A stretch of 64,000 nucleotides of DNA from Campylobacteraceae bacterium (GTDB lineage Bacteria > Campylobacterota > Campylobacteria > Campylobacterales > Campylobacteraceae): contig JAIRXG010000030.1 of NCBI GenBank assembly GCA_031268335.1, positions 1 to 64,000 of the forward strand, given 5' to 3'. Each line of letters starts with the position of its first letter. Position 1 is the stretch's first letter. The translations under genes were made by a program, and so were the position numbers. Below are positions 10,165 to 19,297 of the stretch, piece by piece. Under the pieces are notes generated by a model. The model did not search any database, was not told where the DNA came from, and saw only the letters and a list, made by a program, of their open reading frames with translations.

Positions 10165-10505
10165 TTGTTACTCTATTTTATCCTCCCGGATAAGCTTGTT
10201 GACACTCGTTCATTTGAGTTTTTTAAAAAGGAAAAACGTGTTTCTACCCTCTGAAAATATAATCAATAGAAGATATTTTATTTGTGATTTCACCCAAAGA
10301 CACAGTTGAAATTTCTAGCTCATCGATAACTAAACCAAGCTTTTCCAACGTTTTTTATTTGCGCCGACAAAACGTTACCTTTTCGAATGGGCTTGCTGCT
10401 GACATGAAAAGAACTTTTTTGCCAAAACAAGTGTTGTTAGTAAATCCGAAAAATAGTTTGCTACTTTGGCAAAGTACGATGCCAAATTTTTTACGTACTA
10501 TTTCT
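10165..10505 (-). pseudogene. Remnant of a peptidase E (S51, class I glutamine amidotransferase-like) gene
   Basis: Minus-strand reading gives ordered fragments in shifting frames: KKVLFMSAASPFEKVTF, then KTLEKLGLVIDELEIST, then SLGEITNKISSIDYIF, then (G)RNTFFLFKKLK and TSVNKLIRED. This order matches the N-terminal half of S51-family proteins (P-T-A-S segment, helix, strand, then a GGNTFFL loop). Stop codons and at least two frame changes interrupt it, and the catalytic C-terminal half is missing. It lies directly downstream of pyrC on the same strand. An open plus-strand frame at 10284-10508 is antisense to it and was not called. Confidence 0.6.
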
Positions 10506-10530
10506 TGATAATTTATTTTGCATGTAAAAT

Positions 10531-11541
10531 TTAATTAAGCCGTGATTTAACTTTCCATTTTAGAGTTTGAGATGCAAACATCGGCACTACATCGTCAAAT
10601 TTTGCGGGAACTATCCACTCCTTTTTTTCTAATACTATTGGCTTGTTAATCGGAATTAGTTTATAAATATCTCTCGCATTGTCGCTAACAAAGGTTTGAA
10701 GGTTTGTTAGTTTGCCGTGTTTTTCAAAAAGTTCTGCTAATGCGCTTAGGGCAATTGGCGCGCTAAAAATACCTGCCGCACAACCGCAACACTCTTTTTT
10801 GCTAACAAGATGCGGTGCGGAATCGCTACCGAACATCACTTTTTTATGCGCATTCAATGCTGCTTCCAAAAGCGCTTCTTTATCTTCATATCTTTTTGCT
10901 ATCGGTTTGCAAAACAGATGCGGATTTAAAAGTCCGCCCATGACATCGTCAAGCGTTATTAGCAAATGGTGTAAAGTTATCGTGGCATGTAGATTTTCAT
11001 GTTTTTCCAAAAGTTTCACGCACTCTTTTGTAGTTATGTGTTCCATTATGATAGTAAGTTTTGGAAATGATGCGGCAAGTTGTTCGTAAATCGCGCAAAA
11101 TTCTCTTTCTCTATCCATAACAAAACCGTTAGTTTCACCATGTACGCAAAGAGGAATATCAAGTTCGCTCATTGCTTCAAAAACAGGGGATAATCTTTTC
11201 GTATCAATCTGTTCGATGCCGCCCTCCGAATTAGTTGTAACGCCATTCGGGTAGAGTTTAATGGCTGCGATATAGGGCTTTGCTTTTTCTAAAAAATCAG
11301 CCGTATAGTCACTTTTAAAAAAAAGAGTCATATGTGGTGTAAAGTTTTCTTCCCTCACAGCTTCGAAAATGCGTTTTTTGTATGCTAAAAGAGATTTTAT
11401 ATCCGTGATAGGTGGCAGTAGATTTGGCATGATAAGCGCGCCCGCAAAATCTTTAGCGCTAAATTTTGCAACATTTTTAAGCATATCCCCATCTCGCAAG
11501 TGAAGATGCATATCAAGCGGCGAATTTAAAATCAATCGCAT
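10531..11541 (-). CDS. pyrC: Dihydroorotase
   Basis: Cyclises carbamoyl-aspartate to dihydroorotate in pyrimidine biosynthesis. The 336-aa protein has the metal-binding DMHLHLRDGDML motif at residues 10-21. Further motifs are KLYPNGVTTNS (the position of the carbamylated Lys), CVHGE, MEHITT and the FGSDSAPH aspartate motif near 240, as in the class II (E. coli-type) enzyme. It follows glnB by 6 nt and ppiA is upstream, suggesting a three-gene operon. No frame damage. Confidence 0.95.
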   Translation of the reverse strand: MRLILNSPLDMHLHLRDGDMLKNVAKFSAKDFAGALIMPNLLPPITDIKSLLAYKKRIFEAVREENFTPHMTLFFKSDYTADFLEKAKPYIAAIKLYPNGVTTNSEGGIEQIDTKRLSPVFEAMSELDIPLCVHGETNGFVMDREREFCAIYEQLAASFPKLTIIMEHITTKECVKLLEKHENLHATITLHHLLITLDDVMGGLLNPHLFCKPIAKRYEDKEALLEAALNAHKKVMFGSDSAPHLVSKKECCGCAAGIFSAPIALSALAELFEKHGKLTNLQTFVSDNARDIYKLIPINKPIVLEKKEWIVPAKFDDVVPMFASQTLKWKVKSRLN

Positions 11542-11547
11542 AATAAC

Positions 11548-12442
<895 letters not shown>

Positions 12443-12544
12443 CCTTAAAAATAAAATCTAATATTTATGATAGCATTATTGTGCAAAAAAACATTTTAAG
12501 AGATGTAAAACGCAAGATTTTTTAAAGTACGACAAAAAATAACC

Positions 12545-12564
12545 CCTCCCTTGAGCAAGAGAGG
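12545..12564 (-). terminator. Rho-independent terminator of the 12581-12964 gene
   Basis: On the minus strand CCTCTCTTG pairs with CAAGGGAGG (9 bp with one G-U), loop of 2-3 nt, then GGTTATTTTTTG. It lies 17 nt after the stop codon of the small secreted protein gene. Confidence 0.6.
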
Positions 12565-12580
12565 CGGGTGAGTGAGCGAC

Positions 12581-12964
12581 TCATTTTTCTATTATGGTTT
12601 TTGAACCGTCCGAATGTTCTATGATAATTCTCTCGCTCGCATAATCTTTTTTATTAATATAATTATGATTTTTATGTTGGCGATGAGGAAAATCATATTT
12701 TTGAGGCTGAATGATATACGTAGTTTGTTGCGGTTGTATATATTGGATGGGCTGTACGTATTGAACCGGTTGTTGTACATGTCGAGTCGGTCGGACATAA
12801 TGGTGGTTGCGGTTATTATTGCCAAGTTGCAACAATGGCGGAAGCAATAGAGCTGCACTCGCACCTATTAAGACGCCTTGTTCTTTTTTGCCCCAAGCAT
12901 TTGCGTTTACCGCGCTAAGCATGATTGCAAGTGAAATTATCACCGTTGTTTTTATAGCTTTCAT
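12581..12964 (-). CDS. Small exported Gln/Tyr-rich hypothetical protein
   Basis: A 127-aa protein of unknown function. Residues 1-22 form a Sec signal peptide ending ANA-WG. A short hydrophobic Ala/Leu segment (GVLIGASAALLLPPLLQL) follows. The middle (about 55-95) is rich in Gln, Pro and Tyr with YVQP/YIQP repeats. The C-terminus (IIIEHSDGSKTIIEK) looks like a beta-hairpin. A GGAGGAG ribosome site precedes the ATG. Similar low-complexity surface proteins occur in many Gram-negatives, but no family was recognised. Confidence 0.7.
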   Translation of the reverse strand: MKAIKTTVIISLAIMLSAVNANAWGKKEQGVLIGASAALLLPPLLQLGNNNRNHHYVRPTRHVQQPVQYVQPIQYIQPQQTTYIIQPQKYDFPHRQHKNHNYINKKDYASERIIIEHSDGSKTIIEK

Positions 12965-13037
12965 ATTCTCCTCCTTACGAAGAATTGAGTATCAAATATT
13001 AAATCAAAATAGTGAATCGAATGTAAATAGTTGATAC

Positions 13038-13056
13038 GGCGCGCTTTATGCGCGCC
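13038..13056 (-). terminator. GC-rich hairpin downstream of ccoG
   Basis: Perfect 7-bp stem GGCGCGC / GCGCGCC with a TTTAT loop, 11 nt beyond the ccoG stop on the minus strand. It is unusually GC-rich for this genome. No long U tract follows, so termination is likely but not certain. Confidence 0.5.
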
Positions 13057-13066
13057 TAAATGGGAT

Positions 13067-14431
13067 TTATCTGGATATATCAGAGGTTTTGGGATAAAAA
13101 AACATTATCTCTTTTTGTGTAAATATGTGTTCTTTGTCATCTATTGCATAAGCGCGTATCGCTATTTGTTGAGGGCTACCCTCATGTTCTTTCAACGACG
13201 AATCCACTTTTGTATGCAATACGACTATTTTTTTACTTTTTTCACCAGGACGCAATCTGAAAGGCTCTTTTGGCAATGTTATGCCGATATCATTATTTAA
13301 TACTTCAAAGTAATATTTGTGCTCTTTTGAGTCCGTATTTTGAAACAAAAATGTATATGCATTTTCGATACCGCTGCCATTGTTTGAGAGACTAAATAGT
13401 TGCGAACCTCTATTGATATCCAACAGCATATGCTCTTTTTTTGTACTCATCAGCAAAAGTGCGCATACGGCTACTGCTAAAACCACGCTGTAAGCTATCG
13501 TTCTAAAACGTACAAATTTTACTTTGCTGTTTTCTTGTATTGCATTCGGACTCGTCCAAGAGATAAGGGAAGGCTTGTTAAGTCTATTCATAACTTTTGC
13601 ACATGCATCCGCACACTCGAGACAATTTATACATTCAAGTTGCATGCCGGCTCTTATATCTATATGTGTAGGGCAGATTTTTACACAGGCATTACATCCG
13701 ATACACTCTCCCATATTTTGTTCGGCTTTATCCCGTAATTTTTTGTGATTTTTGTCATAAATTTCTCCGCCAAGCTTTTCATTATAGATAGTTTGTATCG
13801 TATCTTCGTCAAACATGGCGGATTGTATTCTCACATAAGGACAGACATAAGCACAAAATTTCTCTTTCAAAAATGCGGAAGCTGCAAGTACCAATGTCGT
13901 AAATATAAATAGTATCACAAATATTAATTTATGCTCTTGAGGATCTTTTATGTATACAAAAAAATCTTCGGGCGGTATGAAATACCACAGTAAATTCGAA
14001 GCCGCTGCTACGGCAAATAGAACAAATACCAAAAAGGCTCCAATGCGACTAAACCATCTACCCTCTATTTTTTGCTGTTTGTTTTCAATGTTTTTATATA
14101 AACGAAAGATTTTTGTCTGCAAAAAGTCCCTGTAAACGTATCTGAAAATAGTTTGGGGACATCCCCAACCGCACCACACTCTACCGCCTACCGTTGTTAT
14201 AAAAAATATACCTAAAAAAAAGATAATCAACAAGAACGGAATTAAATATAACTCTTGCATGTCAAATGAAGTGAACAACAAATGAAACTGTTTTTTGTCA
14301 AAACTCATCAAAAAAAGGTGTTTGCCCTCTATCGTTATCCATGGTAAAACCAAAGAAAATATGGTTATAAATATAAACAACATGTGTCGTTTTTTGCTGT
14401 ACGGTGTGTATTTTGCAATTTTTTGAATCAC
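13067..14431 (-). CDS. ccoG: Cytochrome c oxidase accessory protein CcoG (RdxA/FixG)
   Basis: Membrane ferredoxin-type protein needed for maturation of cbb3 oxidase, probably as a cupric reductase supplying Cu(I). The 454 aa contain about five transmembrane helices, the CGWGCPQTIFR and CAYVCPYVR cysteine motifs and a 2x[4Fe-4S] segment (CIGCNACVKICPTHID, CINCLECADACAKVM) near residues 235-280. A C-terminal periplasmic Ig-like domain follows (NAYTFLFQNTD onward). It lies 16 nt after a recombinase-like gene on the same strand. The neighbourhood with rpsU is conserved in Campylobacter as I recall. Confidence 0.94.
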   Translation of the reverse strand: MIQKIAKYTPYSKKRHMLFIFITIFSLVLPWITIEGKHLFLMSFDKKQFHLLFTSFDMQELYLIPFLLIIFFLGIFFITTVGGRVWCGWGCPQTIFRYVYRDFLQTKIFRLYKNIENKQQKIEGRWFSRIGAFLVFVLFAVAAASNLLWYFIPPEDFFVYIKDPQEHKLIFVILFIFTTLVLAASAFLKEKFCAYVCPYVRIQSAMFDEDTIQTIYNEKLGGEIYDKNHKKLRDKAEQNMGECIGCNACVKICPTHIDIRAGMQLECINCLECADACAKVMNRLNKPSLISWTSPNAIQENSKVKFVRFRTIAYSVVLAVAVCALLLMSTKKEHMLLDINRGSQLFSLSNNGSGIENAYTFLFQNTDSKEHKYYFEVLNNDIGITLPKEPFRLRPGEKSKKIVVLHTKVDSSLKEHEGSPQQIAIRAYAIDDKEHIFTQKEIMFFYPKTSDISR

Positions 14432-14447
14432 TTTTATTCCTTTTAAT

Positions 14448-15122
14448 TTAATTTTTGGCTATTAAAGCGCACTCTTTTGCGCTCTCTTGACTTATGTACT
14501 GTTTCATATCCGAATCCACTTTTTTATTTTGCTCCAAGAGAGTTTTTTTGACTTTGGCTAACTCTTTTAGCGCTCTTGAATTTATATAATCTTTTAAGGA
14601 GCTTCTATTTAAATTTAATATTTTGGCTATTTTGCTGACAGTTATATTTTTTTCCAGCATCTCTACGATTTGCACTCTATTGTCATCAAATTTTGATCTT
14701 GACATGCGCCCCTTCGGACGTCCTTTGCAAAATTGTTTTTGGGGATTTAGGTTTAACTCTCGCTGTTTTGCGAGCATATTTAAAATAACAAACGGCGGAG
14801 TTTGATTTGAAATAGTTATATTTTTTTTGCAAATATGAAGAGATATGTTTCGTCTAAGAAGACATTCAAAAATTTTCACAAGCTCCCCAATCTCACATGT
14901 AAGCGACCGTAAATCATATGCAAGCACGGCATCGTTTGGTTTTAAAGAACGTAAAAATCCTTTGAACCATTTTCGCTCTTCCAAAACCTCTTCGCTCGAA
15001 GAGTTGTCTATTTCGGTCGTTTGTATAGCAAAACCGTTTGCAATAGCATATTTTAAAATTTGTTTTTGCTGAATTAAAATATTTTCTTCGTAATCTCTGT
15101 TTTTCAGCAACATAATCGCCAC
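14448..15122 (-). CDS. Serine-recombinase-like protein lacking the catalytic serine region
   Basis: A 224-aa protein with the outline of a small resolvase/invertase. The middle retains the family pattern of VLAYDLRSLTCEIGELVKIFECLLRRNISLHI (aligned with the D-R-LxR helix region), and residues 165-190 form a Hin-like helix-turn-helix (VSKIAKILNLNRSSLKDYI). The N-terminus, MAIMLLKNRDYEENILIQQ, lacks the usual Y-x-R-V-S catalytic serine motif. Strand transfer therefore looks unlikely and a regulatory role is plausible. The GTG start is favoured by AAGGA 7 nt upstream. It is co-oriented with ccoG (16-nt gap), so it could control ccoG; that is inference. Confidence 0.7.
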   Translation of the reverse strand: MAIMLLKNRDYEENILIQQKQILKYAIANGFAIQTTEIDNSSSEEVLEERKWFKGFLRSLKPNDAVLAYDLRSLTCEIGELVKIFECLLRRNISLHICKKNITISNQTPPFVILNMLAKQRELNLNPQKQFCKGRPKGRMSRSKFDDNRVQIVEMLEKNITVSKIAKILNLNRSSLKDYINSRALKELAKVKKTLLEQNKKVDSDMKQYISQESAKECALIAKN

Positions 15123-15241
15123 AAACTATCCTTGTCATTTTTTTAAAGTCAATAAAATTGGTGTAGTATAACTATTCTGACGTAAAAAGTCAATATAAAA
15201 ATATATATCTTCGTCAGTATTTGCATTTTGTTTTTATTTTT

Positions 15242-15249
15242 GATACAAT
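15242..15249 (+). promoter_or_regulatory. Probable -10 region of rpsU
   Basis: GATACAAT preceded by a T-rich TTTTTATTTT tract about 36 nt before the rpsU ATG. It lies in the divergent gap between the recombinase-like gene and rpsU. Confidence 0.4.
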
Positions 15250-15284
15250 TACCGCTCAAATTTTAACGAAAGGCGGTGATAAGG

Positions 15285-15497
15285 ATGCCCGGAATCAAGG
15301 TTCATCCGAACGAGTCTTTTGAAGAAGCGTACAGAAAGTTCAAAAAGCAAGTTGATAGAAACTTAGTCGTTACTGAAGTCAGAGCCAGAAAACATTTTGA
15401 AACGAAGACCGAAAAACGCAAAAAGCAAAAAATCAGCGCTCGCAAAAAAATGCTCAAAAAGCTTTACATGTTGCGCAGATACGAATCAAGACTCTAA
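15285..15497 (+). CDS. rpsU: 30S ribosomal protein S21
   Basis: Small ribosomal subunit protein involved in mRNA docking. The 70-aa product starts [19 protein letters not shown] and ends [12 protein letters not shown], matching Campylobacter/Helicobacter S21 along its full length and very basic. An in-frame GTG nine nt upstream would add three residues. The ATG was preferred because AAAGGCGG sits at the right distance and homologues begin MPGIKV. A strong hairpin follows. Confidence 0.96.
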   Translation: MPGIKVHPNESFEEAYRKFKKQVDRNLVVTEVRARKHFETKTEKRKKQKISARKKMLKKLYMLRRYESRL

Positions 15498-15507
15498 TCA
15501 CAACTTA

Positions 15508-15533
15508 AAAACCGAAGTTAACTCTTCGGTTTT
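15508..15533. terminator. Bidirectional terminator between rpsU and the M48 gene
   Basis: Perfect 10-bp stem AAAACCGAAG / CTTCGGTTTT with a 6-nt loop (TTAACT), flanked by A and T runs that give U tracts in both directions. It overlaps the stop codon of the converging peptidase gene. Confidence 0.85.
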
Positions 15534-16536
15534 ACTCTCCATTTTTTCTAAATTTTTCTATTCTCTCAAATATCAAAGGATGCGAATCCAATATCGAATA
15601 TTCTCGCGTTTTATAGTCTGTTTTATCTTGTAAGTCATTATTTTTTACTATAGCAGTAAACATATTTGTCACATACTTTGTAGATATATTATTGTGTTTC
15701 ATTGATTCTATGGCGTACGAATCCGCCGCATTTTCATTTTCACGCGAGTATTTGGCGTCGATCAAAGCTGTCGAAAACGCTGTCACAAGTCCCGAGAAAT
15801 CCCCCAAAAGATATCCTATAAGCGCAGATGAAACTGAAGATTTGATTAGTAATTTAAGACCATGCATATAGACTACATGGCCTTTTTCATGTGCTAAAAT
15901 ACCGATAATGCCTCTAAATTCCGCATCTTCTTCAAGTTCTATCAAATCATCAAAGAGAACAATGTCTCCATTTGGCAAAGCAAATGCGTTTGCGCCGAAA
16001 AACTCCGAAGCGCGAAAGTGGAGTTTAAAATCAGAATTTTCATTTAAAAATTTGTCAAATTGTTTTTGTATGGCATCTTGTCTTTTTTTATCCAATTTTG
16101 ACTCAGACATGTAGTGTTCATCTAAAAATTCTAATGTTTGTTTGCTGATGTTCTCTACTATGTTTTTTGGGATTTGCGGCGATAATATATTTGCCAACAT
16201 TGCACTGCCGTAAGTTAGATAAAATGCGACAAATAGAACCAGCACAATAAACGACATAAAAGCGTATTTTATTTTTGATTCTATTTTTAAGATGAACTTA
16301 TCCTCTCTACTGTTCGGTAAAGAGAAAAAGTCCGAGGCTTCAAGTTCGCAGTATGAACCATCTGCGAAACTTACTGTTTGAGGAGTATTTTTTAATTTTG
16401 CTCTTATTTTGATATCTCTAAACTCATATGATAAATTAAGTTTTGTTATGTGAATAAAATTATCATGTAATTCCAAAGTAACATTTTTGGGACTTGATGA
16501 TTTGCCGTCAAAATAGTGTACATTAAAACTTTGCAT
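15532..16536 (-). CDS. Membrane-bound M48 family zinc metallopeptidase
   Basis: A 334-aa protein with the zinc motif HEKGH (in GILAHEKGHVVYMHG) near residue 205. A downstream NAADSYAI segment supplies the third ligand region, as in HtpX/Oma1-like M48 peptidases. One transmembrane helix (about residues 90-110) separates a short N-terminal domain from the catalytic part, which probably faces the periplasm. The ATG giving MQSFNVHYFDG was chosen; a TTG three codons upstream is possible. It follows the DUF898 gene by under 30 nt, a pairing commonly seen between these families. Confidence 0.85.
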   Translation of the reverse strand: MQSFNVHYFDGKSSSPKNVTLELHDNFIHITKLNLSYEFRDIKIRAKLKNTPQTVSFADGSYCELEASDFFSLPNSREDKFILKIESKIKYAFMSFIVLVLFVAFYLTYGSAMLANILSPQIPKNIVENISKQTLEFLDEHYMSESKLDKKRQDAIQKQFDKFLNENSDFKLHFRASEFFGANAFALPNGDIVLFDDLIELEEDAEFRGIIGILAHEKGHVVYMHGLKLLIKSSVSSALIGYLLGDFSGLVTAFSTALIDAKYSRENENAADSYAIESMKHNNISTKYVTNMFTAIVKNNDLQDKTDYKTREYSILDSHPLIFERIEKFRKNGE

Positions 16537-16562
16537 TAAAATCAAAAAGCCCCTAATTTATA

Positions 16563-17570
16563 TTAAAATCCTATATCGAAATCAAAGAAATCCGCTGCTT
16601 CTTCGCCAATAGCGCTTCTATCACGTTCTGTTTGTCCTGTAAAAGCATTCAAATTTAGATTTTCAAAGCCAGTATTTTCAAGTTTATATTTTATAGTTCT
16701 AATTTTTGTCCAGGGATACAATAATCCAAATGAAAACAATATGATTATAAAGTTACTGAAATATATCCACGAAAGTTGAGATGCGCTCCATTCATTCACC
16801 ATTTTGTACTCTTTAATAGACGTTTCGTTATAAACTGCCTTTCCTATCTATGCGTCAAATGATCCTTTGAACACGAACGAAAAAATAAATGCGAAAACGT
16901 AAATCACAAACATGCTGCCAAGTACTCTACCCGCATCCCCAATGCCTACTCCTGAAGTTATATTATGCAAAGGTATTGCCATTATAATAAAGAGTAAAAT
17001 CGATAAAGCAAACATCTTTATATAGTAAATAAAGAAAAATTGTGAGGCTCTGCCCGTAAAGAATAGATTGCTGTTTCCATAATAAGTATTATTGATGGTA
17101 AGTTTTTTAAATTCGCTATGAGTATAAGGATATATAATACCTACCGTTATTAGATTTAGCAGGAAATGAATAATAAAAAATTTGTAAAAATCGCCGATAG
17201 AAATTCTATATCCAAAACCAAGTCCATGAAATCTGGTACATTTTGCTCTAAAAATCAAAGCTTGTCTGATAAGAAACGGTATTGCAAGCACGAATAAAAC
17301 CAAGATTATTGCTGCTATCATGAAAAATCCAAATTGGGCTGCTACGAAAAATACAAAGTAGAACCCTACAACTATCAGTCTTCCTATCAAAATCTTAATC
17401 GGATCCGCGGTGTATTCAAAAGAGTGATTACCAAGAAAAGTATTGCCGTATATATAGTGGTTATTTCTTACCTTAGCCCACGGTCCGTAAATACCAAGCG
17501 TTATAATAGTAAGAATTAAATTAATAAACCAGATTTTTAAAAAATCTAAACTCAAACGATATGTTTTCAA
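16563..17570 (-). pseudogene. DUF898 (YjgN-like) membrane protein interrupted by an in-frame TAG
   Basis: The minus-strand frame runs 336 codons with one internal stop, TAG at 16848-16850. The first part (240 aa) shows the DUF898 pattern: IYGPWAKVRNNHYIYGNT and a later IIYPYTHSEFKKL repeat, with about six hydrophobic segments. After the stop the same frame continues through AVYNETSIKEYKM, SWIYFSNFIIILFSFG and LYPWTKIRTIKY, which is the normal third repeat of the family. A single base change (probably a Tyr codon to TAG) therefore splits one gene. YjgN function is unknown. The M48 gene follows on the same strand. Confidence 0.8.
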
Positions 17571-17763
17571 GTGTTTGAGAGTTGTTTAGGCCTTTCAAAT
17601 CCATGCGTTTTAGTCCTCTATATAAAATTTTGTATTTCATCATATTTTATTAGGGAGTAACTTAAAATATAATAGCTGCAAGCGGTTTTACTTATACTAA
17701 TTTTAGAGATTTTGCGTATAATAACAAAATTCAAACTGTTAGCGCAACAACAAGAGGTTATAC

Positions 17764-18447
17764 ATGAGAAAACTAACTGTTAGTGAAACGGCGGATGAGC
17801 TTGGAATAACAAAAGAAGCTATATACAATCGCATACGAAGAGGAACCCTTAAAAGCGTCATAGAAGGGGAAGAAAAATATATTATATTGGACGAAGAGGA
17901 TGCGCCTTCCGCTAACAAACAAACTTTTGCTTTAAAATTTAAAAAGAGCGTTCCGGATGAGAGATATGTAAATCTTTTAATTTCTCATATAGATGAGCTA
18001 AAAGTGACAAACTTGGAGTTAAACAAAGATAAAGATAGGTTGATTAAAGAAAAAGAGCAGCTTTTAATAGAACAAAGAGTGGCTTTGGAAACTATCTACA
18101 AAGAACGCGACGAACAATTAAAAGCGATACTAACGCTTGCTAATCGTTCATTATTGGCAAGACCTGCGGACGATGCGGAAAAAGTTACAATAGATGCTAA
18201 TTTTGAGGAACATATGGAAAATCTGCGTGCCAAAGAGGAAGAGCACAGTGACGAAACAAGTGAAGAGAGTAGAGATTTTTCCGACTGGAGAGAATTGAAA
18301 AGCTATCTTAAAGCAAAAGGTTTTTCAAAAAAAAGAAAAAAGAAAATCATCTCACATGTAAAAGAAGCTGTAGGAGCGGATGTAGATATACAAGAAGATG
18401 AGGGAGTGTTGTACGTCAAAAAAGAGAAAATAGAAAAATTTACATAA
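17764..18447 (+). CDS. Helix-turn-helix DNA-binding protein with coiled coil
   Basis: A 227-aa protein. Residues 1-45 form an excisionase/MerR-type winged helix (LTVSETADELGITKEAIYNRIRRGTL). Residues about 68-125 are a charged coiled coil (ELNKDKDRLIKEKEQLL). The C-terminal third (DWRELKSYLKAKGFSKKRKKK) is strongly basic. Proteins of this layout are conserved in Campylobacterota without an assigned role, to my recollection; a DNA-binding or nucleoid function is inferred. The start is supported by position and AGAGG upstream. It is divergent from the DUF898 gene. Confidence 0.75.
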   Translation: MRKLTVSETADELGITKEAIYNRIRRGTLKSVIEGEEKYIILDEEDAPSANKQTFALKFKKSVPDERYVNLLISHIDELKVTNLELNKDKDRLIKEKEQLLIEQRVALETIYKERDEQLKAILTLANRSLLARPADDAEKVTIDANFEEHMENLRAKEEEHSDETSEESRDFSDWRELKSYLKAKGFSKKRKKKIISHVKEAVGADVDIQEDEGVLYVKKEKIEKFT

Positions 18448-18711
18448 ATTATATTGGCGAAATTTTGAGATAAAAAAAGCGGGAGAGATTTTGGGATTTA
18501 AAAAATAGATGAGAAAATTTAGCCCGTCTATTTTACAAAAGAAAAATAAAATCTCATGTCGCAAACAGGCGGTATGCTAAGACAAGATGTATTTATTGGG
18601 ATGATGCGAAACTAATTTAATATGGAAGATAAAATTACAAGATATAAGTTGGAAGTATTTTAAAATCCAGCCGATATTTACCGATTAAAAATAAAATTTG
18701 AAGGAGAAAAT

Positions 18712-19296
18712 GTGAAGCATATAAGAAAAATTTCCGATTATGCTATAGCTGGCGGCATAGGTGCTATCGCTATTTTTGGCATTTTAGGATGCGAGAGCAG
18801 CGATAATATGACACAAGAGCAAAAACAGGGCGTTTTTGTTATCATTGAAGAAGCGGCTGATGGGAGTTATAAGATATTGGAAGAGTATCCCAGCAGTGTT
18901 ACAAGGGTAGTTTTAAAAGATAAAAACGGAGCGGAGAGAATTTTGAGCGAAGAAGAGATAAACGTTTTACTCAAAACCGAAGCCGACAAGATAGATAGCG
19001 GCGATTCTTCTTTAACAAATTCTCAAATTTCAAGCGGCATGCCGTCATTGGGTTCAGTGATACTCTCAAGTGCGGCAGGAGCGATAATAGGAAGCTGGAT
19101 AGGAAATAAGCTATTTGGAAATTCAAATTATCAGCAGCAAAGACAAGCATCTTATAAAACTCCGCAGACTTATTCAAGAAGCGTAGATAGTTTTAATAAA
19201 GCAAATCCTACAAATGCGAAAAGCTCCTCCTCAAAGAGCGGTGGATTTTTCGGAGGCGGAAGTAAAAGTTCAAGCGGCAGCTCTTTTGGTGGTTAA
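18712..19296 (+). CDS. UPF0323 family lipoprotein
   Basis: A 194-aa exported protein with a signal sequence ending in a lipobox-like FGILGC near residue 26, so probably lipid-anchored. Residues 35-90 are a small globular domain (GVFVIIEEAADGSYKILEEYPSS). A glycine-zipper-like hydrophobic segment (SAAGAIIGSWIGNKLFG) follows, and the tail is Ser/Gly-rich. It matches the UPF0323 family seen in Campylobacter and Helicobacter. The start is GTG; the overlapping ATG is immediately followed by TGA, and AAGGAG precedes the GTG. The next gene starts 1 nt after its stop, implying co-expression. Confidence 0.88.
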   Translation: MKHIRKISDYAIAGGIGAIAIFGILGCESSDNMTQEQKQGVFVIIEEAADGSYKILEEYPSSVTRVVLKDKNGAERILSEEEINVLLKTEADKIDSGDSSLTNSQISSGMPSLGSVILSSAAGAIIGSWIGNKLFGNSNYQQQRQASYKTPQTYSRSVDSFNKANPTNAKSSSSKSGGFFGGGSKSSSGSSFGG

Positions 19297-19297
19297 A

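Noticed and set aside
10284..10508. 74-codon plus-strand frame
   Set aside because: Antisense to minus-strand fragments that match an S51 peptidase in order; no ribosome site.
12619..12864. Open frames antisense or out of frame within the small exported protein gene
   Set aside because: The minus-strand 12581-12964 frame has a signal peptide and a strong ribosome site; the others lack both.
14448..15122. Active invertible switch controlled by the resolvase-like gene
   Set aside because: No pair of inverted recombination sites was seen around it, and the catalytic serine motif is missing.
19214..19297. Longer N-terminus for the ATP-grasp protein
   Set aside because: The extension lies inside the UPF0323 coding region and is an out-of-frame reading of its Ser/Gly-rich tail; the ATG at 19298 fits the family start.
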